DNA of 64,000 bases from Brevibacillus sp042683565 (lineage in GTDB: Bacteria > Bacillota > Bacilli > Brevibacillales > Brevibacillaceae), in the NCBI RefSeq assembly GCF_042683565.1, contig NZ_JBHUJW010000021.1:62001-126000 (forward strand), given 5' to 3'. The position numbers and the translations under genes are program-made. Position 1 is the first letter of the stretch. Each line of letters opens with the position of its first letter. The notes below the pieces were generated by a model that saw only the letters and a list, made by a program, of their open reading frames with translations, had not been told where the DNA came from and ran no database searches. Positions 33,128-41,890 of the stretch are shown here, piece by piece.

Positions 33128-34129
33128 ATGCGAATATGGAAACGGATGTTGTTCATCATCCTTGTAGTTGTTGCCGCGACGGCAGGCTACTACGGGTATT
33201 CCTTTTATCAGTTTGCCCAAGACATTCAGGAGCCGAATGTCATTACCCCGCCGCCTCTTGACGGTGGTGCGGCGACGAAGGCTGCGGAAATCCCGCAGTG
33301 GGATGGCAATGATCGCGTCAACATCCTGCTGATGGGGGTCGATCGCCGGGGCATGAAAAATAACGGGCTGCCTCGTTCGGACTCCATGATGCTGGTCAGC
33401 ATTGACCCGGTAACGAAGCGGTACGATCTGTTTTCGATTTTGCGCGATACGTATGTGGACATTCCGGGCAACGGCAGCTCGCGCATCAATGCGGCGATCG
33501 TGGAGGGCGGGCCACAGCTTGCGATGAAGACGGTCAGCCAGTTTACGGGACTGCCGGTCGATCGCTACGTCATTACCGATTTTGAAGGCTTCAAGGCGCT
33601 GATCGACGCGGTCGGCGGCGTCGAGCTCGATGTGGAGAAGAACATGTATTACCACGACCCGACAGACAAAGGCGTCTACGACATCAATCTGAAAAAGGGT
33701 CTGCAGCATCTGGACGGCAACAAAGCGCTGCAATACGTCCGTTTTCGCCACGATGCCACTTCCGATTACACGCGCACGGAGCGCCAGCGCAAGCTGCTGG
33801 CGGCAGTAGCCGACCAGATGAAAAAAGGGACGACGCTGCTGCAGCTGCCAATGATCCTCAAAGAGGTCACGCCGTACGTTCAGACCAATATCAGCGCGCT
33901 GGACATGCTGAAGCTGTCCGCGCTGGGGCTGAATCTGGACACGCAAAATCCGGGTGAATACCAGCTGCCGCCGATGGGAATGTTCCGGGAATCCCGTCAG
34001 GCAGGCTCTGTCCTCGTGCCAGATGTAGAGGAAGTGCAGACATTTATCCGGCAGAAGCTCCAGCCAGCGGTCGCGGATACGAATGCCTCTGTCACAGACG
34101 AAGGAACGAAAAGCAGCACGCCGCAGTGA
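33128..34129 (+). CDS. LytR-CpsA-Psr (LCP) family cell-wall ligase
   Basis: A 333-residue LCP protein, which attaches teichoic acid or other glycopolymers to peptidoglycan outside the membrane. A single N-terminal helix is at about 8-27 (MLFIILVVVAATAGYYGY). The catalytic domain has NILLMGVDRRG, the Arg/Asp set in LPRSDSMMLVSIDP, YDLFSILRDTYVDIPG, and the C-terminal motif VRFRHDATSDYTRTERQRKLL that binds the polyprenyl phosphate. ATG at 33128 has AAAGGTGGAG upstream; the longer ORF has no site. Monocistronic, closed by a terminator that overlaps its stop. Confidence 0.92.
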   Translation: MRIWKRMLFIILVVVAATAGYYGYSFYQFAQDIQEPNVITPPPLDGGAATKAAEIPQWDGNDRVNILLMGVDRRGMKNNGLPRSDSMMLVSIDPVTKRYDLFSILRDTYVDIPGNGSSRINAAIVEGGPQLAMKTVSQFTGLPVDRYVITDFEGFKALIDAVGGVELDVEKNMYYHDPTDKGVYDINLKKGLQHLDGNKALQYVRFRHDATSDYTRTERQRKLLAAVADQMKKGTTLLQLPMILKEVTPYVQTNISALDMLKLSALGLNLDTQNPGEYQLPPMGMFRESRQAGSVLVPDVEEVQTFIRQKLQPAVADTNASVTDEGTKSSTPQ

Positions 34130-34144
34130 GCGTGCTGCTTTTTT
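34109..34144. terminator. Terminator overlapping the LCP stop codon
   Basis: AAGCAGCACGC / GCGTGCTGCTT (11-bp stem) has T6 on the plus side and AAAA on the other, so it can serve both converging genes. Confidence 0.9.
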
Positions 34145-34237
34145 GGTGCTGGAAAGAAAGCGAGCGGTCGCAGGCCAGCCGGGACTCGAGAGCGCGGCAT
34201 CTGTCTGAATGGCCCGCGCAAGCAGACGGGTTTTCCC

Positions 34238-35224
34238 TTACCCACTTTCGCCCGTCCCCGTCCTGTAAAACTGCGCCAGTTGTTCCGCCTGCGCCTGCAG
34301 TCGGCTGGCGAGCGCGGCCGGTTCCACGACGACCGCGTGTATCCCCAGCGCAAACAGGCAGGCAAGGGCGGCTTCCTCGTTCTCGAAGGGCAGCGTGATC
34401 CGTACCCAGTCTTTCCGCGCCAAAGAAGGCTGAGAGGCAGGAGTAGTTCCGCCCGGGAGGACACTTCCTTTTGCCAGTAACGCGACCCCCTCCGCCGACA
34501 GATCCAGAACGGCAGAAAAACGCGCACGCTTTTCCTCCCAATGCGTCACCCATTCGCGCCAAAAGGCTTGCAGCGAAAAGCCGTCGGGGCGGCGGAAAGG
34601 CTCCCCGGTGATGTCGAGCGACCGGACTCTGGCTAACCGAAAGGCGCGCACCTGGCCGCCGCTCTCGCCTGCGAGGAACCAGATGCCTCCTTTGGCGATC
34701 AGGCCGTACGGTTTCATCTCCAGCTCGGCAACATTTCCTTGGCGGGACACGTAGGTCATGTTCACGCATCGCTCCTCCCAAATGGCTTGCTGGGCGGTTT
34801 GCAAAAAGCGGACGTTTTCCGCAGAGGGCCGCCACGAGTCTGAGTCGAGAAAAATGCGGTCTCGAATCCAGTCCGCATCCCCGCGAACGGGGGCGGGCAG
34901 GGCATGCAGCAGCTTGAGCAAGGCGGAGCGCAGCGCATCGCCGATCCCCAGCTGTTGCGCCAGTTGATTGGGCTGGTGCAAAAACAGCGCGTGAATCTCC
35001 GGCCTGGTCAAGCCGTCGAGCCGGATTCGGTAATCGCGAGGCAGGAAGAAGCCTCCGTCCGTTCCCGGATGGGCATGGATCGGCACGCCTGCCGTGCAGA
35101 GCGCGTCCATATCCCGATAAATGGTACGCTCCGATACTTCCAGCCGTTTGGCCAGCTCCTTTGCGGTCAGCCTGCCTTCTGATTGCAAGAGCAGCATAAT
35201 GGTCAACAGTCGATCGGCCCGCAT
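34238..35224 (-). CDS. WYL-domain regulator (YafY/DeoR-like HTH)
   Basis: A 328-residue regulator. Residues 1-60 form an HTH_11 (RLLTIMLLLQSEGRLTAKEL, LEVSERTIYRDMDAL). A WYL domain spans about 140-215 (NMTYVSRQGNVAELEMKPYG, KGGIWFLAGESGGQVRAFRLARV) and a WCX-type C-terminal domain follows to 325. WYL proteins respond to nucleic-acid or small-molecule ligands. Divergent from the FUSC transporter; a palindrome in its own promoter suggests autoregulation and control of the transporter. Confidence 0.88.
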   Translation of the reverse strand: MRADRLLTIMLLLQSEGRLTAKELAKRLEVSERTIYRDMDALCTAGVPIHAHPGTDGGFFLPRDYRIRLDGLTRPEIHALFLHQPNQLAQQLGIGDALRSALLKLLHALPAPVRGDADWIRDRIFLDSDSWRPSAENVRFLQTAQQAIWEERCVNMTYVSRQGNVAELEMKPYGLIAKGGIWFLAGESGGQVRAFRLARVRSLDITGEPFRRPDGFSLQAFWREWVTHWEEKRARFSAVLDLSAEGVALLAKGSVLPGGTTPASQPSLARKDWVRITLPFENEEAALACLFALGIHAVVVEPAALASRLQAQAEQLAQFYRTGTGESG

Positions 35225-35260
35225 CGCTCACTCTCCGTCCTCTTCCGTGAATTTGCTCCT

Positions 35261-35289
35261 ATTATTGAATCACTGACATGAGATGTCAA
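35261..35289 (-). promoter_or_regulatory. WYL-regulator promoter with embedded operator
   Basis: Minus strand: TTGACA (35284-35289), a 17-base spacer, AATAAT (35261-35266). The perfect inverted repeat TGACAT-GAG-ATGTCA (35274-35288) covers the spacer and nearly all of the -35 element, as expected for an autorepressor site, and lies 52 bp before the divergent FUSC start. Confidence 0.7.
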
Positions 35290-35339
35290 CAATGGTGTGC
35301 TATGCTGCCGGTATAACGAGGAATGAGAGGAGCAGGAAG

Positions 35340-36521
35340 ATGCTGCGAATATTCAACCGGGAGCGGAACGAACTGCCGCAGGTCGCCGCTTGCCTGATCG
35401 GAATGGCCGGCCCGATTGCGGCGGGAATGTTGTGCGGCAAGACGGAGCTTGGCTTGTTGGCAGCCTACGGGGCGATGATCCACGCCAGCAGCGGAGAAGG
35501 GGAGGAAGCGGAACCTTCACGGCAGCACGCAGACAGGCCGATGATCTTGCGAGTGGGCGCGCTGCTGCGCAGGGTGTTCGCCGGGGCACTCGGGATGCTG
35601 CTCGGCGGCCTGCTTGGTCATCACGGCTGGATGTACGGGACAGGGATGGTACTCCTTTCTGCTCTGGCGGCGCTCGTGGGCGGGCTTGGCAGGGAGGCGG
35701 CGGTCGCGAGCGCACAGTTTATCATTTTTATGGTAATGGGCGCGGGGATGGGCGGGAACAGCTACGGCGGACAGCACCATCCAGGGGCAGTGGGCGCCCT
35801 GTTTGGGGCAGGCTCGCTCTGGGGAGCGTGCGCATCCATGCTTGTGTCGGCGGTATTTCCAGGCAGGGAGAAGAGGATAGAAGCAGCGCCGGGACGGGTT
35901 GCTCCGTCTTTTTCCAAAAGGCTGAAATGGTGGAGAGCCTCTTTGCAGGAGTTTGTCGGCTGGCAGTATTGCCTGCGGATGGGCCTGTGCATGGCGGTGG
36001 CGGAAGCGGTCGGTGCGCTGCTCCACCAGGAGAGGTCGTACTGGATTCCGTTGACGGTCGCCATCGTGCTGCAGCGCAGCTTTGCTGCCGTGGCGACGCG
36101 GGTCATCCGCAGGGGAGCTGGAACCGTGGCCGGTGCTCTGCTGGGCGGCGCTCTCCTGCTCGGCTCGCTGCCGCCTACGGCCGGCTTGCTGCTCGCGGCC
36201 GCCCTCGCTGCGCTTCGACCGATCTTTCGCAGCCGCAGCTACACGGTCTACTCCATGCTGATGACACCCTTGATGGTGGTCCTGCTCGGCTTTGGGACGC
36301 CGATGTCGGCAGACGTACTGTTCACGCGCGTGCTCGATACCGGGATCGGCGGTGCGATCGCGCTGGTGTGCGGCTATTTCCTCTGGCCCAGCCGCTTGCG
36401 ACAGCAGGTAGACAAAGCGCAAGAGGAACGGCGCAGGAAGGCTGCCCGTGCAGCAGGTCGGGAGCGGAAGCGCTTCCCCACCCGGGAGAGCAAGACAGAT
36501 GATAGAGAAAATTCACAATAA
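35340..36521 (+). CDS. FUSC-family membrane transporter
   Basis: A 393-residue protein of the FUSC / aromatic-acid-exporter superfamily. Two sets of hydrophobic helices (about 15-170 and 220-370) are separated by a cytoplasmic segment; the second starts with the FUSC pattern LRMGLCMAVAEAVGALLHQERSYWIPLTVAIVLQ, followed by TRVIRRGAGTVAGALLGGALL. The tail is very basic. ATG at 35340 follows GAGAGGAG. Likely exports an amphipathic acid; the substrate is unknown. Probably regulated by the divergent WYL protein. Confidence 0.8.
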   Translation: MLRIFNRERNELPQVAACLIGMAGPIAAGMLCGKTELGLLAAYGAMIHASSGEGEEAEPSRQHADRPMILRVGALLRRVFAGALGMLLGGLLGHHGWMYGTGMVLLSALAALVGGLGREAAVASAQFIIFMVMGAGMGGNSYGGQHHPGAVGALFGAGSLWGACASMLVSAVFPGREKRIEAAPGRVAPSFSKRLKWWRASLQEFVGWQYCLRMGLCMAVAEAVGALLHQERSYWIPLTVAIVLQRSFAAVATRVIRRGAGTVAGALLGGALLLGSLPPTAGLLLAAALAALRPIFRSRSYTVYSMLMTPLMVVLLGFGTPMSADVLFTRVLDTGIGGAIALVCGYFLWPSRLRQQVDKAQEERRRKAARAAGRERKRFPTRESKTDDRENSQ

Positions 36522-36563
36522 AACAAACACATTGTGAAACAACTATTTTTTCTTAGTATTCTA

Positions 36564-36593
36564 TTGACGCGCGACATTCCCAAAGGATATAAT
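36564..36593 (+). promoter_or_regulatory. Sigma-A promoter of metNPQ
   Basis: TTGACG (36564-36569), an 18-base spacer, TATAAT (36588-36593). Transcription would start about 45 bases before the S-box aptamer. Confidence 0.85.
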
Positions 36594-36644
36594 CCGAGTT
36601 GTATCATCGAACTGCAAAATATGAAAAATATATACGTGGAAATC

Positions 36645-36823
36645 TTTCTTATCAAGAGAGGCGGAGGGACAGGCCCTATGAAGCCCGGCAACCGGCCCAT
36701 GTCTGACATGGGTGTCGCGGTGCCAATTCCTACAAGATTGATTGGATCTTGACAGATGAGAAGGGTGGATGCGAACGCGATAGACGTTGCAGCCCCTTTT
36801 TCGTTTGTGAAAAAGGGGTTTTT
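36645..36823 (+). promoter_or_regulatory. SAM-I (S-box) riboswitch before metNPQ
   Basis: CTTATCAAGAG, GGCGGAGGGACAGGCCC, ATGAAGCCCGGCAACC, a P3 hairpin (CCCATGTC/GACATGGG), GCGGTGCCAATTCC and the P1-closing GATGAGAAGG are all present. The terminator is CCCCTTTTTC / GAAAAAGGGG (36793-36802, 36809-36818) then T5. SAM should switch off the methionine transporter. Confidence 0.95.
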
Positions 36824-36864
36824 ACTTTTTCATTAAAGTAACCTGTGTATAGGAGGTGGACTCG

Positions 36865-37878
36865 TTGATTCAATTGCGCAATCTGCAAAAAAGCTATCAG
36901 GTACAAGGAAAGACGATTCCTGCGCTGCACGGAATTGATCTGACGATAGAAAAGGGAGAAATTTTCGGGATCATCGGGCATTCCGGGGCAGGAAAAAGTA
37001 CGCTGATCCGCTGCATCAACCTGCTGGAGCGGCCGACTTCCGGACAGGTCATCGTCGACGGGGTGGACCTGACTTCCCTGGACGATCAAAAGCTGCAGGA
37101 ACAACGCCGCCACGTCGGGATGATTTTTCAGCACTTTAACTTGCTGTCCTCCGCCACGGTAGGCGACAATGTGGCGTTTCCGCTCAAGCTGGCGAAGCGC
37201 CCCAAAGACGAAATCCGCAAAAAGGTGGACGAGCTGCTGAAGCTGGTGGGACTGGAAGCGCATCGGGACAAGTATCCTGCCCAGCTGTCTGGCGGTCAGA
37301 AACAGCGCGTCGGGATCGCCCGCGCGTTGGCGAACGACCCGAAGGTGCTGCTGTGCGACGAGGCTACTTCGGCACTCGACCCGCAGACGACCAATTCCAT
37401 TCTGGCGCTGCTATTGGATATTAATCGCAAGCTGGGCTTGACCATCGTTTTGATCACCCACGAGATGCATGTGATCCGCTCCATCTGCGACCGCGTCGGC
37501 GTCATCGACGGGGGACGCATCGTCGAGTCGGGCAATGTGCTGGAAGTGTTCCTCAAGCCGAAGCACCCGACCACACAGGAATTTGTGGAGCAGGTAGCAG
37601 ACTCTGCGGAGCTGCGCGAAGCCGTTGCCCATGAGAAAGCATCCGGCAAGCGGACGATCGCCCGCGTCACCTTCCTTGGCGAGCAGACGTACCAGCCGAT
37701 TTTGTTCCAGACGATGCAGGAGACAGGCACCGTGTTCAGCATCTTGCAAGGAACCATCTCTCGCATGAAGGACACGCCGTACGGCCAGCTGGTCGTCGAG
37801 CTGGAAGGCGATGATGCGCAGAGCCGGCGGGCCATCGAGACGCTGCGCCAGCGCGGTCTCGAAGTGGAGGTGATTTAG
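36865..37878 (+). CDS. metN: Methionine ABC transporter ATPase MetN
   Basis: A 337-residue ABC ATPase. Walker A is GHSGAGKST, the Q-loop is FQHFNLLSSATV, the signature is LSGGQKQR, Walker B is VLLCDEATSALDP and the switch His is in LITHEMHV. The C-terminal 90 residues form the NIL regulatory domain that binds methionine and inhibits transport (VTFLGEQTYQPILFQTMQET). TTG at 36865 is chosen with AGGAGGTG 6 bases upstream; a GTG at 36856 overlaps that site. First gene of metNPQ behind an S-box. Confidence 0.94.
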   Translation: MIQLRNLQKSYQVQGKTIPALHGIDLTIEKGEIFGIIGHSGAGKSTLIRCINLLERPTSGQVIVDGVDLTSLDDQKLQEQRRHVGMIFQHFNLLSSATVGDNVAFPLKLAKRPKDEIRKKVDELLKLVGLEAHRDKYPAQLSGGQKQRVGIARALANDPKVLLCDEATSALDPQTTNSILALLLDINRKLGLTIVLITHEMHVIRSICDRVGVIDGGRIVESGNVLEVFLKPKHPTTQEFVEQVADSAELREAVAHEKASGKRTIARVTFLGEQTYQPILFQTMQETGTVFSILQGTISRMKDTPYGQLVVELEGDDAQSRRAIETLRQRGLEVEVI

Positions 37879-38538
37879 ATGGCATTGGAAAATGTAGACT
37901 GGTCTGAAATTGTCGATGGCACATTGGCCACACTAACGATGCTGGGCTTCTCGACACTGTTTGCCGTGTTGATCGGTCTGCCTGTGGGGATCATCCTGTT
38001 CCTCACATCGCGAGGACAGCTTTTGGAAAACCGCGCATTTTACTCGGCAGCTTCGGTCGTGGTCAACGTCTTGCGTTCCGTACCGTTCATCATTTTGATG
38101 ATCCTGCTCATTCCGTTTACGAAATTGATCGTAGGGACTTCCCTTGGGGTGCTCGGGGCGATTCCGCCGCTGGTCATCGGGGCAGCGCCATTCTTCGCCC
38201 GTCTGGTGGAGACCTCGCTGCGCGAAGTCGATCGGGGCGTGATCGAGGCGGCACAGTCGATGGGCGCCTCCAATTGGCAAATCGTCTGGAACGTCCTTTT
38301 GCCGGAAGCGCGCTCCGGCCTGATCGCAGCCATTACCATCACTACGGTGACACTCGTCTCGTACACCGCGATGTCCGGGGTGATCGGCGGGGGCGGTTTG
38401 GGTGACCTGGCGATTCGCTACGGCTATCAACGCTTCCAGACCGATGTCATGATTGTCACGGTCATCATTTTGCTCGTGTTGGTGCAGATCTTGCAGACCC
38501 TTGGGGATCGGCTGGTTTTGAAATTCAGCCGCAAGTGA
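37879..38538 (+). CDS. metP: Methionine ABC transporter permease
   Basis: A 219-residue permease with about five helices. Seen: TLATLTMLGFSTLFAVLIGLP at the start, SVVVNVLRSVPFIILMILL, and the EAA coupling loop EAAQSMGASNWQIVWNVLLPEARSG. It starts directly after the metN stop, with GGAGGTG inside the metN 3' end. Forms the membrane channel with MetN and MetQ. The equivalent gene is also called metI. Confidence 0.94.
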   Translation: MALENVDWSEIVDGTLATLTMLGFSTLFAVLIGLPVGIILFLTSRGQLLENRAFYSAASVVVNVLRSVPFIILMILLIPFTKLIVGTSLGVLGAIPPLVIGAAPFFARLVETSLREVDRGVIEAAQSMGASNWQIVWNVLLPEARSGLIAAITITTVTLVSYTAMSGVIGGGGLGDLAIRYGYQRFQTDVMIVTVIILLVLVQILQTLGDRLVLKFSRK

Positions 38539-38599
38539 GATCTTTCCATAGATGTTTCAACAACCAAAAACATGCATAGAGGAGAAGGGGGATTTTTCC

Positions 38600-39442
38600 A
38601 TGAAAAAGCTAGTAGTATCTGTACTGTCTACGGTATTGGCATTCTCGCTGGCCGCTTGCGGCAGCAAACAGGAAGCGGCTCCGGCACCTGCTGAGGGCGG
38701 TGCCCAAGGCTCCCAGGGACAAGAAGTGACCTTGAAGGTCGGCGCAACTCCTGTGCCGCACGCTGAAATTCTGAAATTCATCCAGCCGAAGCTGAAAGAA
38801 CAAGGCGTGAACCTGGAGATCAAGGAATTCACCGACTACGTGCAGCCAAACATGCAGCTCAACGAAAAACAGCTGGACGCGAACTTCTTCCAGCACAAAC
38901 CATACCTTGAGCAATTCAACAAAGACCAAAACATGGATCTGCAACCGGTTGTAGCTGTACACATCGAACCATTCGGCGGGTACTCCAAAAAAATCAAGAA
39001 AATTGACGAGTTGGCTGACGGCGCGACGGTCGCTCTGCCAAACGACCCGACCAACAACGGGCGCGCTCTGGCTCTGCTGGAGAAAAACGGCGTAATCAAA
39101 CTGAAAGACGGCGTAGGCATCAGCGGTACGGTCAAAGACATCGTGGAAAACAAGAAAAACCTGAAGTTCAAAGAAGTAGAAGCAGCCATGCTGCCACGCG
39201 TATTGGAAGAAGTAGACCTGGCACTGATCAACACGAACTACGCGCTGGAAGCAAAACTCGTTCCAACCACGGACGCGCTGATTCTCGAAGACAAAGAATC
39301 TCCGTACGCGAACTACCTGGTAGCACGCCCGGACAACAAAGACTCCGAAGCGATGCAAAAACTGGCAAAAGAGCTGACCTCTCCAGAAGTGAAGAAGTTC
39401 ATCGAAGAACAATACAAAGGCGCAATCGTTCCGGCATTCTAA
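38600..39442 (+). CDS. metQ: Methionine-binding lipoprotein MetQ
   Basis: A 280-residue NlpA/MetQ lipoprotein. The lipobox is LAFSLAAC (Cys near residue 19), followed by a flexible Ala/Pro/Gly linker, then LKVGATPVPHAEILKFIQPKLKEQGVNLEIKEFTDYVQPN and DANFFQHKPYLEQFN, both characteristic of the family. Binds methionine outside the membrane. Codon usage is strongly biased, suggesting high expression. ATG at 38600 is supported by GAGAAGGGGG and the lipoprotein signal. Confidence 0.94.
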   Translation: MKKLVVSVLSTVLAFSLAACGSKQEAAPAPAEGGAQGSQGQEVTLKVGATPVPHAEILKFIQPKLKEQGVNLEIKEFTDYVQPNMQLNEKQLDANFFQHKPYLEQFNKDQNMDLQPVVAVHIEPFGGYSKKIKKIDELADGATVALPNDPTNNGRALALLEKNGVIKLKDGVGISGTVKDIVENKKNLKFKEVEAAMLPRVLEEVDLALINTNYALEAKLVPTTDALILEDKESPYANYLVARPDNKDSEAMQKLAKELTSPEVKKFIEEQYKGAIVPAF

Positions 39443-39468
39443 GAATCACGAAGCGGAACGGCAGCAAA

Positions 39469-39508
39469 TACCCAACTGGCCTTGCGGGGCTGGTTGGGTT
39501 TATTTTTT
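39469..39508 (+). terminator. Terminator of metNPQ
   Basis: ACCCAACTGGCC / GGCTGGTTGGGT stem with minor mismatches, followed by TTTATTTTTT. Confidence 0.75.
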
Positions 39509-39819
39509 GCCAACGGCTTGTTTGACAGGAATCTTGCCGGCGCAAAATCCGAACATTAGTCGACGAGCTGGTCCGCGCTTCTCGGGACGACCGCATATTT
39601 TTCTAGGCGTGAGGAATACTTTGTCTGAACGGGTAAGCAAGATTTTGCTGGAGGAGATGCAGGTCGCGCTACAAATTTCTCGCGATAAATAAAATTTTAT
39701 TTTTGATTAATTATTTTTATGAATAAATAAAAATTTATTAAATAATTCTAAAACATGTTCAAAAACAATGTAACAGGATGTATTATTGATAAAAGATTTA
39801 GAAAAGGGGGATAAATGGC
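39509..39819 (+). promoter_or_regulatory. Leader region of the oppA-like gene
   Basis: About 310 bases without a supported gene. Bases 39684-39760 are almost pure A/T, including AAATAAAATTTTATTTTTGA and TATGAATAAATAAAAATTTA, in sharp contrast to the GC-rich surroundings. Such tracts can be UP elements or sites for CodY, AhrC or AbrB-type regulators; no match was good enough to name one. The ribosome site AAAAGGGGG lies near 39802. Confidence 0.4.
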
Positions 39820-41463
39820 ATGAAAAAAAATGTTTTCGTAGCAATGAGTTCCATCCTCGTACTTGGTGCAGCGCTGGCTGGTTGCGGCAGCAATGACGCA
39901 GCGAAGCCCGCAGACAACGGCCAAGCAAGCGCTCCTGCGCAAGAAGCAACGAAGTCAGGTCCAAAAATTCTGAAAGTGAACCTGCACTCCGAGCCGCCGA
40001 CAGCTGACCCTGGAATCGCAGAAGACTCCACTTCCGGTACCATCGTGCGTGCAGCTTTTGAAGGTTTGACTCGTACAGGAGAAGACGGTAAAGTACACGA
40101 AGCTGCAGCGGAAAGCTACACCGTTTCCGAGGACGGCAAAACGTATACATTTAAACTGCGCGACGCCAAATGGAGCAACGGCGACCCGGTAACGGCGAAA
40201 GATTTTGAATTCGCCTGGAAACGCGCCCTGGACCCGAAAACGGCTTCCAACTACGCGTACCAGTTGTACTACATCAAGAACGGGGAAGCATTCAACAAGG
40301 GGAAAGCAAAAGTAGATGACGTGGGCGTAAAAGCGCTGGACGACAAAACGCTGGAAGTAACCCTGGAGAACCCGACACCGTTCTTCACCGAGCTGACTGC
40401 GTTCTACACTTACTATCCGGTAAACAAGAAAGTCGTCGAAGCCAACGAAAAATGGGCAATCGACGCTTCTACCCACGTAGGGAACGGTCCGTTCAAGCTG
40501 GAATCCTGGGAGCACAAAAGCAAGCTCGTTCTGGCGAAAAACGAAAACTACTGGGATAAAGACAACGTAAAACTGGACAAAATCGAATTCTCCATGGTAG
40601 AAGACGAGAACACCGAGCTGTCCATGTTTGACAACGGCGAACTCGACTGGGCTGGTGCACCTACAAGCTCGCTTCCGACAGACGCCATCCCGGCACTGAA
40701 AGACTCCGGCAAAATGAAAACACAGCCGATCGCGGGTACTTACTGGTACAAATTCAATACGGAAAAAGCTCCGTTCAACAACGTGAAAATCCGTAAAGCG
40801 TTTACGTATGCAATTGACCGTCAATCCTTGATCGACAACGTTCTGCAATCCGGTCAGTTGCCAGCGACAGGCGCAGTACCGCCGTCCATGGCGCTGAAAC
40901 AAGACGGCTACTTCAAGGACAACGATATCGAAACAGCGAAAAAGCTGCTGGAAGAAGGGATGAAAGAGGAAGGCCTCACCAAACTGCCTCCGATCACCCT
41001 GTCCTACAACACTTCCGAAGCGCACAAAAAGATTGCCGAAGCGATCCAGGACCAATGGAAGAAAAACCTGGGCGTAGACGTGAAGCTCGAAAACAAAGAG
41101 TGGAAAGTTTATCTGGAAGACTTGCACCAAGGCAACTTCCAAATCGGCCGCATGGGCTGGCTGGGTGACTTCAACGACCCAATCAACTTCCTGGAGCTGT
41201 ACAAGGACAAAAAAGGCGGAAACAACGACACCAACTGGGAAAATCCGAAGTACAAAGAGCTCTTGAACCAATCCGCTCTGGAAAAAGATCCAGAGAAGCG
41301 TAAAGCAATCCTGGCACAGGCAGAACAAATCCTGATGGATGAAATGCCGATCATGCCAATCTACTTCTACACCGATTCCTGGGTACAAAGCGACAAGGTT
41401 ACCGGTGTTGTCATCGACGGTCTGGGCTCTGTCGACTACAAATACGCTGACAAAGCGGAATAA
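39820..41463 (+). CDS. Oligopeptide-binding lipoprotein (OppA type)
   Basis: A 547-residue family-5 solute-binding lipoprotein. The lipobox is LGAALAGC (Cys near 22), then the core LHSEPPTADPGIAEDSTSG, GLTRTGEDGKVHEAAAESYTV, TFKLRDAKWSNGDPVTAKDFEFAWKRALDP, FNNVKIRKAFTYAIDRQSL and MDEMPIMPIYFYTDSW. These match OppA/DppE-type peptide receptors of Bacillus. No permease or ATPase genes adjoin, so it must serve a transporter encoded elsewhere. Codon bias implies abundant expression. Confidence 0.92.
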   Translation: MKKNVFVAMSSILVLGAALAGCGSNDAAKPADNGQASAPAQEATKSGPKILKVNLHSEPPTADPGIAEDSTSGTIVRAAFEGLTRTGEDGKVHEAAAESYTVSEDGKTYTFKLRDAKWSNGDPVTAKDFEFAWKRALDPKTASNYAYQLYYIKNGEAFNKGKAKVDDVGVKALDDKTLEVTLENPTPFFTELTAFYTYYPVNKKVVEANEKWAIDASTHVGNGPFKLESWEHKSKLVLAKNENYWDKDNVKLDKIEFSMVEDENTELSMFDNGELDWAGAPTSSLPTDAIPALKDSGKMKTQPIAGTYWYKFNTEKAPFNNVKIRKAFTYAIDRQSLIDNVLQSGQLPATGAVPPSMALKQDGYFKDNDIETAKKLLEEGMKEEGLTKLPPITLSYNTSEAHKKIAEAIQDQWKKNLGVDVKLENKEWKVYLEDLHQGNFQIGRMGWLGDFNDPINFLELYKDKKGGNNDTNWENPKYKELLNQSALEKDPEKRKAILAQAEQILMDEMPIMPIYFYTDSWVQSDKVTGVVIDGLGSVDYKYADKAE

Positions 41464-41478
41464 GAATGACTCATGCAG

Positions 41479-41516
41479 GAGAGGGGTGGCGCAAAGCCGC
41501 CTCTCTTCTTTTTTTC
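41479..41516 (+). terminator. Terminator after the oppA-like gene
   Basis: GAGAGGGGTGGC / GCCGCCTCTC stem followed by TTC and T7. Confidence 0.8.
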
Positions 41517-41602
41517 CCCGTTTATGGACAGATGACCAATCCATCCGAAGGCTCCTGACATAGAGTGAAAAGGAACAAACTTGTCATGCGGGGGGATTCG
41601 TG

Positions 41603-41860
41603 ATGGACTTAGGAAAACTGCTTAACTTTGTCAGGTCGATTCCCAAGGAAAAGCTGAAAACGGACGCCGGCCTGAAAGAAGTCATTCGCGACTTGGGCAA
41701 GAAGTCGGGCAAGAACTTTACCGAGCAAGAATTGAACAACTATGTCGCCCAGTTCCGTACCATGGCGAGGACTGAAAATGTAGGGAGCCTGATCAGCAAG
41801 CTGTCGAAAAAGGGCTTTGACGCGAAGGAACTGAACAATTTGAAGAAACGCTTCAAATAA
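41603..41860 (+). CDS. Small basic protein of unknown function (85 aa)
   Basis: An 85-residue Lys-rich, probably helical protein (DLGKLLNFVRSIPKEKLKTD, LGKKSGKNFTEQELNNYVAQF, KLSKKGFDAKELNNLKKRF). No signal peptide or membrane segment and no family I can name. The ATG at 41603 follows GGGGGG; a GTG codon just before it is possible. The next ORF is in the same frame, separated only by this stop and 30 bases, so the two form one small operon. Confidence 0.7.
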   Translation: MDLGKLLNFVRSIPKEKLKTDAGLKEVIRDLGKKSGKNFTEQELNNYVAQFRTMARTENVGSLISKLSKKGFDAKELNNLKKRFK

Positions 41861-41890
41861 TGGCCCGAAAACGAGGAGGGAGGTGGGACT

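Noticed and set aside
39684..39760. CodY or arginine-repressor box
   Set aside because: Several AT-rich stretches look superficially similar, but none matched the consensus well enough to name.
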